From positions 62,001 to 126,000 of the forward strand of contig JAXLXO010000009.1 in the NCBI GenBank assembly GCA_046327915.1: DNA of 64,000 nucleotides, in the 5' to 3' direction. The stretch comes from VGTK01 sp046327915. Its GTDB lineage: Bacteria > Desulfobacterota > Binatia > UBA12015. The position numbers and the translations under genes are program-made. Below, piece by piece: positions 7,814-19,716 of this stretch. The notes below the pieces were generated by a model. The model ran no database searches. It was not told where the DNA came from and saw only the letters and a list, made by a program, of their open reading frames with translations. Every line of letters begins with the position of its first letter. Position 1 is the stretch's first letter.

Positions 7814-9247
7814 ATGTCGCAGCTTCACCGCATGACGATCGCCGATCTCTCCCGGCTCGTATCCGCCCGGCAGGTTTCCGCCACCGAGCTCACGGAGCAC
7901 TTCCTCCGGCGCATCGACCGGCTCAACCCGCGGCTCAACGCGTTCACCACCGTCGCCGCGGAGCAGGCTCTCGCCGAGGCGCGCCGCCTCGACGACGAGA
8001 TCGTCCGCGGACGCCCGCGCGGGCCGCTCCACGGGATTCCGGTCGCCATCAAGGACCTCACGGACACCGCGGGAATTCGCACCACCTACGGCTCGTGTCT
8101 GTTCGCCGACCATGTTCCGGCGAACGATGCGGAGCCGGTCGCACGGCTGCGCGCCGCCGGTGCGATCGTCGTCGGCAAGACGGCGACGCACGAGTTCGCG
8201 TTCGGCGCGACGACCAACAACCCGCACTTCGGTCCGACTCGCAATCCCTGGAACCTCGACCGCGTTCCGGGGGGATCGAGCGGGGGCGCGGGTGCTGCCG
8301 TCGCAGCCGGCCTCGTACCTCTGTCGACCGGCTCGGATACCGGCGGGTCGATCCGCATCCCGGCGGCGGCGTGCGGCTGCGTCGGCATCAAGCCGACGCA
8401 TGGTCGCGTCAGCCTGCGCGGAACGTACCCTCTGGCACCGAGCCTGGACCACGTCGGTCCTCTCGCCCGCAGTGCCGCGGATTGCGCGACGGCTCTTCAG
8501 GTCCTCGCCGCCTTCGACGTCGCGGATCCGTGGTCACGACGATTTCCCGACGAGGACTTCGTCGCGGCACTCGATGCTCCGCTGCGCGGCGTTCGTCTCG
8601 GAGTCGACCGGCAGCATCGCCCGATACCCGTGTCGCACACGGTCCTCGCCGCGCTCGATCATGCACTCGACGCCGCGCGCGCGCTCGGTGCCGAGGTCGT
8701 GGAGGTGTCGCTCCCCGATGCGACCGCGGTCACGCTCGCGGCCAGCATGATTCTCCTCGCCGAGTCCCATGCGCAGCACCGGGAGCAGTTCGAACGACGT
8801 CGCGGACAATATGGCGCCGACGTGCGGGAGCAGCTCGACGCGAGCGCCGCCGTCGACACCGGAACCCTCGTGCACGCATTCCACGCACGGGAGCGCTTGA
8901 CGCGTGAGGTCGAGCGCCTGTTCGGATCGGCGATCGACGCGGTCCTGCTGCCCACAATGGCAGTGACCGCTCCGCCGATCGCCGCGGACACGGTTGCCGT
9001 GGACGACGTCGTCCTTCCGGTCGCCCCCGTGATGGCGTCGTTCACGCTGCTCGCGGATCTCACGCGAATGCCCGCCATTGCCATTCCGACGGGTCTCGCC
9101 GACGACGGGCTTCCGGCCTCGGTACAGATCATGGGCCCGGTCGGATGCGACGCCCTCGTGCTGCGGATCGGACACGCTCTCGAGGAGGCGCTGTGGCCCG
9201 GCGGTGCGCGCTGGCCGACCGGACTCGACGAGCTCGTGCCCGCGTGA
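7814..9247 (+). CDS. Amidase-signature family amidase (GatA-like)
   Basis: 477 residues from ATG 7814, with a second ATG six codons in. The Ser-cisSer-Lys catalytic set is complete: Lys80 in PVAIKDLTDT, the GGSSGG loop (cis-Ser 155/156) and nucleophile Ser179 in GSDTGGSIR. The enzyme hydrolyses an amide bond. Family members include the glutaminase subunit of Glu-tRNA(Gln) amidotransferase and many free-standing amidases. No gatB or gatC is adjacent and the C-terminal half is less GatA-like, so a stand-alone amidase of unknown substrate is more likely. It is transcribed divergently from dnaE2 and converges on the small secreted-protein gene with 36 bases between them. Confidence 0.9.
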   Translation: MSQLHRMTIADLSRLVSARQVSATELTEHFLRRIDRLNPRLNAFTTVAAEQALAEARRLDDEIVRGRPRGPLHGIPVAIKDLTDTAGIRTTYGSCLFADHVPANDAEPVARLRAAGAIVVGKTATHEFAFGATTNNPHFGPTRNPWNLDRVPGGSSGGAGAAVAAGLVPLSTGSDTGGSIRIPAAACGCVGIKPTHGRVSLRGTYPLAPSLDHVGPLARSAADCATALQVLAAFDVADPWSRRFPDEDFVAALDAPLRGVRLGVDRQHRPIPVSHTVLAALDHALDAARALGAEVVEVSLPDATAVTLAASMILLAESHAQHREQFERRRGQYGADVREQLDASAAVDTGTLVHAFHARERLTREVERLFGSAIDAVLLPTMAVTAPPIAADTVAVDDVVLPVAPVMASFTLLADLTRMPAIAIPTGLADDGLPASVQIMGPVGCDALVLRIGHALEEALWPGGARWPTGLDELVPA

Positions 9248-9283
9248 TCGTTCGTCGCGGCGCGCCCCGTCGCCGTGACGACT

Positions 9284-9826
9284 TCAGGGCTTCGGCGAAG
9301 CCTCGGGCTTCTTGCCGCCGACGACGGCGGCTCCGGCAGGCGCCTCCGTGGTGGCGGCCGGGTCCAGGAGCTTGCCCTCGGCATCACGCACGCGGATCGT
9401 CTTTCCGTCGACGACGAACGCCGTCGCGATCAGGATGGGGCGGTCGCTCTTGAGCATCGACCCTTCGACGACGACCTGCTCGTCGGCCTTCAGCGAGAGC
9501 CCGAGGCGATCACACACCTCCTCGGGGGCAACCAGGACGGTGACCGGGTCACCCTCCTTTCTCTCGACCAGCAGCCGCACGGGGCCCTTCTTGCCGCGCG
9601 ACGAGCGCATGATTTTTCCCTCGATGCGCTTCGCCGGGCCGTCCGTGGACGCCATCGGAACACGGGGCCTGCCATCAGGTCCCGGCTTCGCCTCGTGATC
9701 GTCCGCTCGAGCGTCTCGCGCGAGAAGCGCGAGAGCGAGCAGTACGAGCACCAACACGCGCGACGGAGCCGCACACCGCGACCCGAAGCGCCTCCATGCG
9801 TTCGCGTGCAACCCAGTCATCATCAC
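9284..9826 (-). CDS. Secreted hypothetical protein with OB-fold-like region
   Basis: Up to 180 residues; possible starts are GTG 9826, ATG 9823 and ATG 9820, with AGGAG 6 bases before the GTG. A hydrophobic run (VLVLVLLALALLA) ending ARADD is a signal peptide. The mature protein carries a strand-rich region with KIMRSSRGKKGPVRLLVE, DEQVVVEGSMLKSDRPILIATAF and KTIRVRDAEGKLLDP. This pattern resembles small periplasmic OB-fold proteins with the layout 'GD.V.V.GS.....LIA..', including relatives of magnetosome MamS/MamX domains, but I do not assign a function. Its start overlaps the stop of the MBL-hydrolase gene by 4 bases, so the two are coupled. Confidence 0.65.
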   Translation of the reverse strand: MMMTGLHANAWRRFGSRCAAPSRVLVLVLLALALLARDARADDHEAKPGPDGRPRVPMASTDGPAKRIEGKIMRSSRGKKGPVRLLVERKEGDPVTVLVAPEEVCDRLGLSLKADEQVVVEGSMLKSDRPILIATAFVVDGKTIRVRDAEGKLLDPAATTEAPAGAAVVGGKKPEASPKP

Positions 9827-10566
9827 GAGGTCTCCTGCACTCCGACGTCTTTTCGCGCGGCGTCGTCTCCGAGAAAGCGCTGAATCCGATCGGGCGCGTC
9901 ACCGAGGATCGCAGGACCGTGACTCGGAGCGAAGTCCTTGCATCCGAGCGCGGCCAGCCGAGCAAGCGACGCGGCGGCTCCGGCCCGATCCGACGTCATA
10001 CCCGGCACGGGATCGTAACCGAGCGAGCCGTCGACGTTGAACAGAGCATCCGCACACAGCAGAACCGCGTCGGCCTCGTGCCAGAGGGCGATCTGTCCGG
10101 GGGTGTGACCGGGCACGTCCACGACGCGCAATCCGAAGAGCAGGTCACCGTCCGCGATCGTTCGATCGACGCGCACCGCCTCGACTCGTCGCGCCTGCGT
10201 CCAGTGATTCAGCGCGAGCACCAATCGAGGAAGAATACCGTGTGCCGCATGCGCCAGCGAACGGCCCTCGATGAAGGGCTTCTCGGTCGCCGACGAAAGA
10301 ACCTCGGCTCCGCAGTACCGTGCCAGGAACGCGGCGCCACCGATGTGATCGGCGTGCGCGTGCGTCAGCACGATGTGGGTGATGTGGTTCGGCTTCGGCA
10401 GCGACTCTGCAGCCGTCAGGATCGCGTAGTGCCATCCCGGAAAGCCTGCGTCGATCAGCGCCAATCCGGCATCGTGCCGGACGAGAAACACCGCGACCTG
10501 GAAGCGGCCGTGGAGATCGATCGCAGCGATGTGCCGGCTGATGGGCCGCAGTCGCGCGACGGGCAT
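9823..10566 (-). CDS. MBL-fold metallo-hydrolase
   Basis: 247 residues from ATG 10566; a TTG at 10602 would add 12 residues, and neither start has a good ribosome-binding site. The metal-binding motif THAHADHIGG (metallo-beta-lactamase HxHxDH), a later His in VPGHTPGQIALW and an Asp in LLCADALF form the standard dinuclear site, with a last His in APSHGP. The substrate is unknown; glyoxalase-II-like and lactonase-like members share the pattern. It overlaps the secreted-protein gene by 4 bases, and the response-regulator gene ends 46 bases upstream on the same strand. Confidence 0.88.
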   Translation of the reverse strand: MPVARLRPISRHIAAIDLHGRFQVAVFLVRHDAGLALIDAGFPGWHYAILTAAESLPKPNHITHIVLTHAHADHIGGAAFLARYCGAEVLSSATEKPFIEGRSLAHAAHGILPRLVLALNHWTQARRVEAVRVDRTIADGDLLFGLRVVDVPGHTPGQIALWHEADAVLLCADALFNVDGSLGYDPVPGMTSDRAGAAASLARLAALGCKDFAPSHGPAILGDAPDRIQRFLGDDAARKDVGVQETS

Positions 10567-10612
10567 CGCCGAGGAGATAGTGTGCAGCAGCCTTCGCGGC
10601 AACCGGACTTCG

Positions 10613-11017
10613 TCAACTACTGGAGCCGGGCCCGGCGCCGACTGCAGCCAGCGTCTGTGCGACCACGTCGCGCAGCGCGGCTGGAGGGCATGGCTTCGTC
10701 AGATAACGCGCACATCCTGCCGCGAGCGCTCGACTACGGACGGCTTCCTGGGTCAACGCGCTCAACGCGACCACGGGAATCATCGACAGTAGCGGCGTCG
10801 CCTTCAGCTGCCGGGCCACCTCGACGCCGTCCATGCCTGGCAGAGTCATGTCCAGGACGACCAGGTCGGGACGCAGGCGAGACGCCACCGCAAGCGCCTC
10901 CGGTCCGTCTCCAGCTTCGACGACCGTGTACCCGTCACGGCGAAGAGCTCCGGCCACCAAACCACGGATCTCGCGATCGTCGTCAACCACGAGAACCCGC
11001 TGCTCGCGCGTGGGCAT
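10613..11017 (-). CDS. Single-domain response regulator (CheY-like receiver)
   Basis: 134 residues from ATG 11017, chosen because GGAGGG lies 4 bases upstream; longer frames upstream do not look coding. All receiver residues are present: acidic cluster Asp12-14 (VVDDD), phospho-acceptor Asp56 in VVLDMTLPGMDG, a Ser in VVALSAL and Lys108 in YLTKPC. No output domain follows, so it acts through protein contact or phosphotransfer. No histidine kinase is adjacent. Confidence 0.88.
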   Translation of the reverse strand: MPTREQRVLVVDDDREIRGLVAGALRRDGYTVVEAGDGPEALAVASRLRPDLVVLDMTLPGMDGVEVARQLKATPLLSMIPVVALSALTQEAVRSRALAAGCARYLTKPCPPAALRDVVAQTLAAVGAGPGSSS

Positions 11018-11272
11018 CTGTCCCTCCACAGTCCCGCGGCACAGCCGCGCGCACGCCGAGACCACCGCACGGTGCCTCCCCAAAGACCCGCGCGCTCGGA
11101 CACAACATCGACAGTGCACACGCGGGTGCAATCGACATGCCTTCGAGTGATCGCAGGCACGCCGAGGATCACCGTGTTCGGCTCTCGCAACAATGCACGA
11201 TCGCCGCGGAGGTTGCGCGCCTGCCCGCGGCTCGGTTGAGTTCGTCGTTCTGGTCGGCTACGTGAACGGCCC

Positions 11273-11602
11273 ATGGCGCAGGAACATCAGGTGATCCTCG
11301 GAGCCATCGTGCGCTCCATCGACAAGAAGCTCGAGTGGGAGGCCCTCTCGGCACAGGGCGACCTCGTGCGTCTCACCGTCCGACAAGCCGGCGGAGAGGC
11401 CAGCATGGACGTCACCCGTGCGGAGATCGCCGCAGCCACGGAGCCCGGCATCGATCGCAATCGGCTCCGCGAGCGCGTCAAGCGCGCGCAGAAGCGCATC
11501 TTCGACGGCAAGCCGGCCTACATGCCGTGGCGCCTTCCGAAGATCGAGCCGATTGGCGCGCCTGGTCCGCGCTCGGGCGGCTGGGGCCCCTCGCGTCGCT
11601 AG
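11273..11602 (+). CDS. Hypothetical protein, 109 residues
   Basis: Codon usage and a compact alpha/beta-looking composition support a real gene, but no domain is recognised. Readable features are VILGAIVRSIDKKLEWEAL, a basic helix (DRNRLRERVKRAQKRIF) and a Gly/Pro/Arg-rich C terminus. There is no clear ribosome-binding site before the ATG. It lies between a divergent response regulator and the initiator tRNA. The basic helix would suit nucleic-acid binding, which is only a guess. Confidence 0.5.
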   Translation: MAQEHQVILGAIVRSIDKKLEWEALSAQGDLVRLTVRQAGGEASMDVTRAEIAAATEPGIDRNRLRERVKRAQKRIFDGKPAYMPWRLPKIEPIGAPGPRSGGWGPSRR

Positions 11603-11637
11603 TCAAGAAACTTTCGACGCTCTCTCGCTCCAGTGAA

Positions 11638-11666
11638 TTGACACGAGCGATCCGGCTCGCTACCCA
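11638..11666 (+). promoter_or_regulatory. Sigma-70-type promoter of the initiator tRNA
   Basis: A perfect TTGACA -35 (11638-11643) is followed after exactly 17 bases by a weak -10 (TACCCA, 11661-11666), ending 5 bases before the mature tRNA 5' end. The spacer contains a short CGAGC/GCTCG inverted repeat. Confidence 0.6.
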
Positions 11667-11671
11667 GAACT

Positions 11672-11745
<74 letters not shown>

Positions 11746-11750
11746 CTCAG

Positions 11751-11787
11751 AACGCGCAGTCGATGAATTCGACTGCGCGTTTTCTTT
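11751..11787 (+). terminator. Intrinsic terminator after tRNA-fMet
   Basis: A 12-base perfect stem (AACGCGCAGTCG with its complement, 7-base loop) is followed by TTCTTTTT. It is a classic rho-independent terminator, 5 bases after the tRNA. Confidence 0.93.
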
Positions 11788-11914
11788 TTGCGCGACGCCC
11801 GGCGCCACGAACGCGGGCCGCACGATCCCCGCGCCCACCCGGGCCCGACCGCGACGCGCTGCCTGCCATCAGTCGCAATCCGGCACGTCGACGTTCCCGC
11901 CACTCCGAAACAGC

Positions 11915-11950
11915 GCGAAAAAGAAAAGGCCCACTCTCGCGAGTGGGCCT
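11915..11950 (-). terminator. Intrinsic terminator of the rRNA operon
   Basis: On the minus strand a 10-base perfect stem (AGGCCCACTC with GAGTGGGCCT, 4-base loop) is followed by TTTTCTTTTT. It ends the rRNA operon 12 bases beyond the 5S gene and stands about 130 bases from the oppositely directed tRNA terminator. Confidence 0.93.
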
Positions 11951-11962
11951 CTTCTCAAAGGA

Positions 11963-12078
11963 TCCGGCGACGTCCTACTCTCCCACGTCGAGAACGACGC
12001 AGTACCATCGGCGCTGAAGGGTTTCACTGCCGTGTTCGGGATGGGAACGGGTGGGTCACCTTCGCCATAGTCACCGGA
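11963..12078 (-). rRNA. 5S ribosomal RNA
   Basis: About 116 bases. The 5' and 3' ends (TCCGGTGAC... and ...GTCGCCGGA) pair to form helix I. The conserved CCCATCCCGAACACGG and the GGGAGAGTAGG loop-E/helix V segment are present. It is the last gene of the rRNA operon. Confidence 0.96.
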
Positions 12079-12112
12079 ATCGTGTGTCCGATTGGGTCCG
12101 GACGATTCCTTT

Positions 12113-12144
12113 GCATACTGGGTTTCGTATCCAGAGTCCTCGAG
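12113..12144 (-). other. 3' arm of the 23S rRNA processing stem
   Basis: In the transcript this segment can pair with the leader just before 23S (15180-15216). The ACCCAGTATGC block pairs perfectly, followed by a longer imperfect stretch with G-U pairs. Such long stems bracketing 23S are RNase III substrates. Confidence 0.7.
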
Positions 12145-12162
12145 CGTGATAGCTCGATCAAT

Positions 12163-15156
<2,994 letters not shown>

Positions 15157-15179
15157 AACATTGAGTCGAGCTACCACGC

Positions 15180-15230
15180 TTGAGAACTCTAGACTTACTA
15201 AAACTACCCAGTATGCAGTTTTCAAAGACC
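15180..15230 (-). promoter_or_regulatory. 23S leader: boxA-like element and 5' processing-stem arm
   Basis: In the spacer between tRNA-Ala and 23S, the minus strand reads GGTCTTTGAAAACTG (15230-15216), matching the boxA-type antitermination element and repeating the 16S leader copy exactly. It is followed by the arm that pairs with the 23S trailer at 12113-12144. No gene was seen in the rest of the 242-base spacer. Confidence 0.65.
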
Positions 15231-15398
15231 GCGTCAGGCGTGCGCCAAGCTGACCCGCCGGGTCAACCTGCCGTACTCAAGATCCTGACTCGCGAAACAC
15301 CCGAGGGTGCTTCCCTGAAGGGGCCGTACCCTCAGGAGAACACTCTCGCAACCATCGCATTTTCCGACGGGATTGCCTGCCAGGACTCGTACCGGGGA

Positions 15399-15471
15399 TG
15401 GAGCTGAAGGGGGTCGAACCCTCGACCTCCGGCTTGCAAAACCGGCGCTCTCCCAACTGAGCTACAGCCCC
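15399..15471 (-). tRNA. tRNA-Ala (TGC)
   Basis: A complete 73-base cloverleaf, GGGGCTGTAGCTCAG... with anticodon TGC in TTTTGCAAG and no encoded CCA. It sits in the 16S-23S spacer, the usual place. Confidence 0.97.
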
Positions 15472-15516
15472 GTACTCGTACCGCTCGAGGAGGCCTTCGA
15501 ACGCTTCCGACGATGG

Positions 15517-15590
15517 TGGGCCTAGGTAGATTCGAACTACCGACCTCACCCTTATCAGGGGTGCGCTCTAGCCACCTGAGCTATAGGCCC
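15517..15590 (-). tRNA. tRNA-Ile (GAT)
   Basis: A complete 74-base cloverleaf, GGGCCTATAGCTCAG... with anticodon GAT in CTGATAAG and no encoded CCA. It precedes tRNA-Ala in the spacer with 45 bases between them. Confidence 0.97.
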
Positions 15591-15623
15591 CTTTGCTACC
15601 GCCTCGTACCAAATCGGAGACCT

Positions 15624-15650
15624 CGGTCTCTCAAAACTGAATAGTAGCGC
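15624..15650 (-). other. 3' arm of the 16S rRNA processing stem
   Basis: A 27-base segment complementary, with two mismatches, to the 16S leader at 17408-17434. Together they bracket 16S and form the RNase III processing stalk. The arm lies between 16S and tRNA-Ile. Confidence 0.8.
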
Positions 15651-15755
15651 GTGAGAGGTCCGGACTCGGACCAAACGAACATGATGCGATTTCCACGACC
15701 GATGCTGCTGGTCGGGATTGACCTAGTCGTCCTCGAACTCTTGCGAGCCGAGAGA

Positions 15756-17316
<1,561 letters not shown>

Positions 17317-17407
17317 CTGGCGTCGTCTTGCCGAAGCTCGACGACAAACTAACGGGATCCTTCGCCCGAATCTCTCACTGGTTTACCGATCTCGCATCGA
17401 GATCAGT

Positions 17408-17434
17408 GCGCTACTATTCAGTTTTCAAAGACCG
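17408..17434 (-). promoter_or_regulatory. 16S leader: boxA-like element and 5' processing-stem arm
   Basis: The minus strand reads CGGTCTTTGAAAACTG, a boxA-type antitermination motif. The full 27 bases pair with 15624-15650 with two mismatches to form the 16S stalk. The first 16 bases recur exactly in the 23S leader. Confidence 0.7.
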
Positions 17435-17460
17435 AACTTGCCCGCCGGGCAAGAGACCAC

Positions 17461-17488
17461 GTTTAACTCGCGGCCCGCTTCCTGTCAA
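17461..17488 (-). promoter_or_regulatory. rRNA promoter P2
   Basis: TTGACA (17488-17483), 16-base spacer, TTAAAC (17466-17461), reading into 16S. Confidence 0.65.
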
Positions 17489-17583
17489 CGTGTTTGCTGT
17501 CGGGAACTGGTCTTGCGGAACGCGCGCTGGATGTTGTCCCTGTTCGATCTCTCGAGCGGGCCGCCATTGCCAGCGAGTCCCGG

Positions 17584-17612
17584 TAGATAACGGAGGCTTT
17601 CCAGGTCGTCAA
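17584..17612 (-). promoter_or_regulatory. rRNA promoter P1
   Basis: TTGACG (17612-17607), 17-base spacer, TATCTA (17589-17584), reading into 16S about 120 bases upstream of P2. Tandem promoters are usual for rRNA operons. Confidence 0.6.
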
Positions 17613-17658
17613 GGGGCTGATCTCGAAAGCCTCGGGGAAAAGCCGCCACGGGTCTCGC

Positions 17659-18870
17659 TCAACCCGCTAACCCCTTGGAAGACAGACGGATTTTGGCCAT
17701 GCGACGTCGGCCGACCGACAGCAGCAGATCGCCGGGAAGGAGCCGCACGTTGGGATCTTCCGCCACCTTCTCGTCGATCCGTACGGCGCGCTGCGCCACG
17801 AGTCGCCGGGCCTCGCTGTTGGATGCCGCGAATCCCGCCCGAACGATGAGCGCGAACAGTTGCACGCCATCGGGCCCTGTGGCGACATCGAGAACCTCGG
17901 GTTCGTACGAGGTGCGCTCCTGAAAACGCTGTTCGAAAAATCGCTGCGCTTGCTCCGCCTCGGCTTCGCCGTGAAAGCAGGCGACCAGCTCGCGGGACAA
18001 CGCCTTCTTCGCATCCATGGGATGGACGGTCCCGCTGGCGATCCGCTGGCCAAGATCACGCGTTCCGACGCTGAGGAGAGTCGCATAGCGGACCATCAGC
18101 TCGTCGGAGATCGACATCAGGCGCCCGAACATGTCCGCAGGCGGGTCTGCGATCCCGATCGCGTTTCCGAGCGACTTGCTCATCTTCTGCTGACCGTCCG
18201 TGCCCTCGAGCAGCGGCATGGTCAGGATGCACTGCGGCTCCTGCCCATAGGCCTTCTGGAGCTCCCGCCCGACGAGGAGATTGAAGCTCTGGTCGGTACC
18301 GCCCACTTCGACGTCCGCCTGCAGCGCCACCGAGTCGTACCCCTGCACCAGTGGATAGAGGAACTCGTGGATCCCGATCGGGCGTGATTCACGCATGCGC
18401 TTGGCAAAGTCGTCCCTCTCGAGGATGCGCGCCACCGTGTACTGGGCGCAGAGCTTGACCATGTCGGCGGGCTTCATCTGGTCCATCCATTCCGAGTTGA
18501 AGCGGATGGTGGTGCGTTGCGGGTCGAGGATCTTGAACACCTGCTCCTGATAGGTCAGTGCGTTCGCCTGGACCTGCTCGCGCGTCAGAGGCTTCCGCGT
18601 CTCGGACTTGCCCGTTGGATCGCCGATCATGCCCGTGAAGTCGCCGATCAGGAAGACGACCTCGTGCCCACAGGCCTGGAACTCGGCGAGCTTCCGGAGG
18701 ACGACGACATGCCCGAGATGCAGGTCGGGCGCCGACGGGTCCGCGCCCAGCTTGATGCGCAGCGGACGCTGCTTCTTCGCGCTCGCCTCGAGCTTCCTCT
18801 CGAGCTCTCCGGCCGGCAGGACGTCGACCGTCCCGGCCTGCAACCGCTCCAACTGCTCCTTCACGCTCAA
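17659..18870 (-). CDS. tyrS: Tyrosyl-tRNA synthetase
   Basis: 403 residues. The TTG at 18870 is taken as start: AGGAG lies 5 bases upstream, it overlaps the upstream stop as TTGA, and it gives the familiar N terminus MSVKEQLERL. GTG at 18873 and 18864 are alternatives. Class I signature HLGH lies in DPSAPDLHLGH and KMSKS is present; GGTDQSFNLLVGRELQ recognises the substrate; a C-terminal S4-like RNA-binding domain follows (SNSEARRLVAQRAVRIDEK). It charges tRNA-Tyr. It is the last gene of the block and lies just before the rRNA operon on the same strand. The length fits the shorter TyrZ-type subfamily. Confidence 0.95.
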   Translation of the reverse strand: MSVKEQLERLQAGTVDVLPAGELERKLEASAKKQRPLRIKLGADPSAPDLHLGHVVVLRKLAEFQACGHEVVFLIGDFTGMIGDPTGKSETRKPLTREQVQANALTYQEQVFKILDPQRTTIRFNSEWMDQMKPADMVKLCAQYTVARILERDDFAKRMRESRPIGIHEFLYPLVQGYDSVALQADVEVGGTDQSFNLLVGRELQKAYGQEPQCILTMPLLEGTDGQQKMSKSLGNAIGIADPPADMFGRLMSISDELMVRYATLLSVGTRDLGQRIASGTVHPMDAKKALSRELVACFHGEAEAEQAQRFFEQRFQERTSYEPEVLDVATGPDGVQLFALIVRAGFAASNSEARRLVAQRAVRIDEKVAEDPNVRLLPGDLLLSVGRRRMAKIRLSSKGLAG

Positions 18871-19655
18871 CACGGCTCCTGCGCCTCCTGCACCCGCTCG
18901 ATGGCGGTCGCACGCCCGTTCGCGGGATCGACGTCCAGCAGCGCTCCCTGCACGACAACGGGCCCCTTTGCCACCTCGAAGCGTACCGGCATCTGGGTCA
19001 GAAAGCGCCGCAGAACCTCCTCGCGCCGCATCCCGATCACGGAGTCGATGGGACCACACATGCCGGCGTCCGTGAGGTAGGCGGTTCCGCCGGGCAGAAC
19101 GCGGTCGTCGGCGGTCTGCACGTGCGTGTGCGAGCCGACCACGCCGGCGACACGTCCGGCGAGGTGCCAGCCCATCGCGACCTTCTCCGACGTCGTCTCG
19201 GCGTGCATGTCGACGAGCACGACGTCCGCCTCCCCCGCGACCTGCGCGAGGATTCGATCCACCGCACGGAAGGGACAGTCGAAGCTGCCCATGAATACCC
19301 GGCCGATCAGGTTCACGACGGCGACCGACACCCCATTGGCCGCGCGCTGGACCGTGAATCCCCGGCCCGGGTTGCCTTCGGGAAAGTTGGCCGGCCGGAT
19401 GATCCGCGTCTCGTGTTCGAGAACCGGCAGCAGCCGGCTGTGCTGCCAGACGTGATTTCCGGTCGTGATGACGTCGACCCCGGCGTCGAACAGCTCGTCG
19501 GCGGAATCCGGGTCGAGGCCCTTGCCTCCGGCCGCGTTCTCGCCATTGGCGACGACGAACGCCACATCGCGCTCACGACGCAGCGCACGCAACCGCCGAC
19601 GCAGCGCCTGGCGGGCGCTCTTTCCGACGACGTCTCCGAGAAAAAGCAGTCGCAT
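18867..19655 (-). CDS. ymdB: YmdB-family metallophosphoesterase (TIGR00282 type)
   Basis: 262 residues from ATG 19655; a TTG seven codons earlier adds residues unlike the family. Metal-binding motifs are in the family order: LGDVVG near the N terminus, NGENAAGGKG, TGNHVWQH, DMHAETTSEK and GSHTHVQTAD. Family members are dinuclear phosphodiesterases active on 2',3'-cyclic nucleotides, and in Bacillus YmdB controls motility and biofilm decisions. The gene directly follows rny, the same pairing as in Firmicutes, and its stop overlaps the tyrS start by 4 bases. Confidence 0.92.
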   Translation of the reverse strand: MRLLFLGDVVGKSARQALRRRLRALRRERDVAFVVANGENAAGGKGLDPDSADELFDAGVDVITTGNHVWQHSRLLPVLEHETRIIRPANFPEGNPGRGFTVQRAANGVSVAVVNLIGRVFMGSFDCPFRAVDRILAQVAGEADVVLVDMHAETTSEKVAMGWHLAGRVAGVVGSHTHVQTADDRVLPGGTAYLTDAGMCGPIDSVIGMRREEVLRRFLTQMPVRFEVAKGPVVVQGALLDVDPANGRATAIERVQEAQEPC

Positions 19656-19716
19656 CCACGGCAGGATAGCTGGCAACCGCGCCGTCTCCAGCCCGACACC
19701 GCGCCACGAATGCGAC

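Larger units (their letters stand above)
17317..17658 (-). other. rRNA operon leader and promoter region
   Basis: 342 bases without a protein gene, between tyrS and 16S. It contains two tandem sigma-70-type promoters reading into 16S, a boxA-like element with processing-stem arm, and a CTTGCCCG/CGGGCAAG hairpin at about 17436-17453. The tyrS stop lies at its upstream end. Confidence 0.75.

Noticed and set aside
8000..9247. Amidase as GatA of a Glu-tRNA(Gln) amidotransferase
   Set aside because: gatB and gatC are not adjacent and the C-terminal half is not GatA-like.
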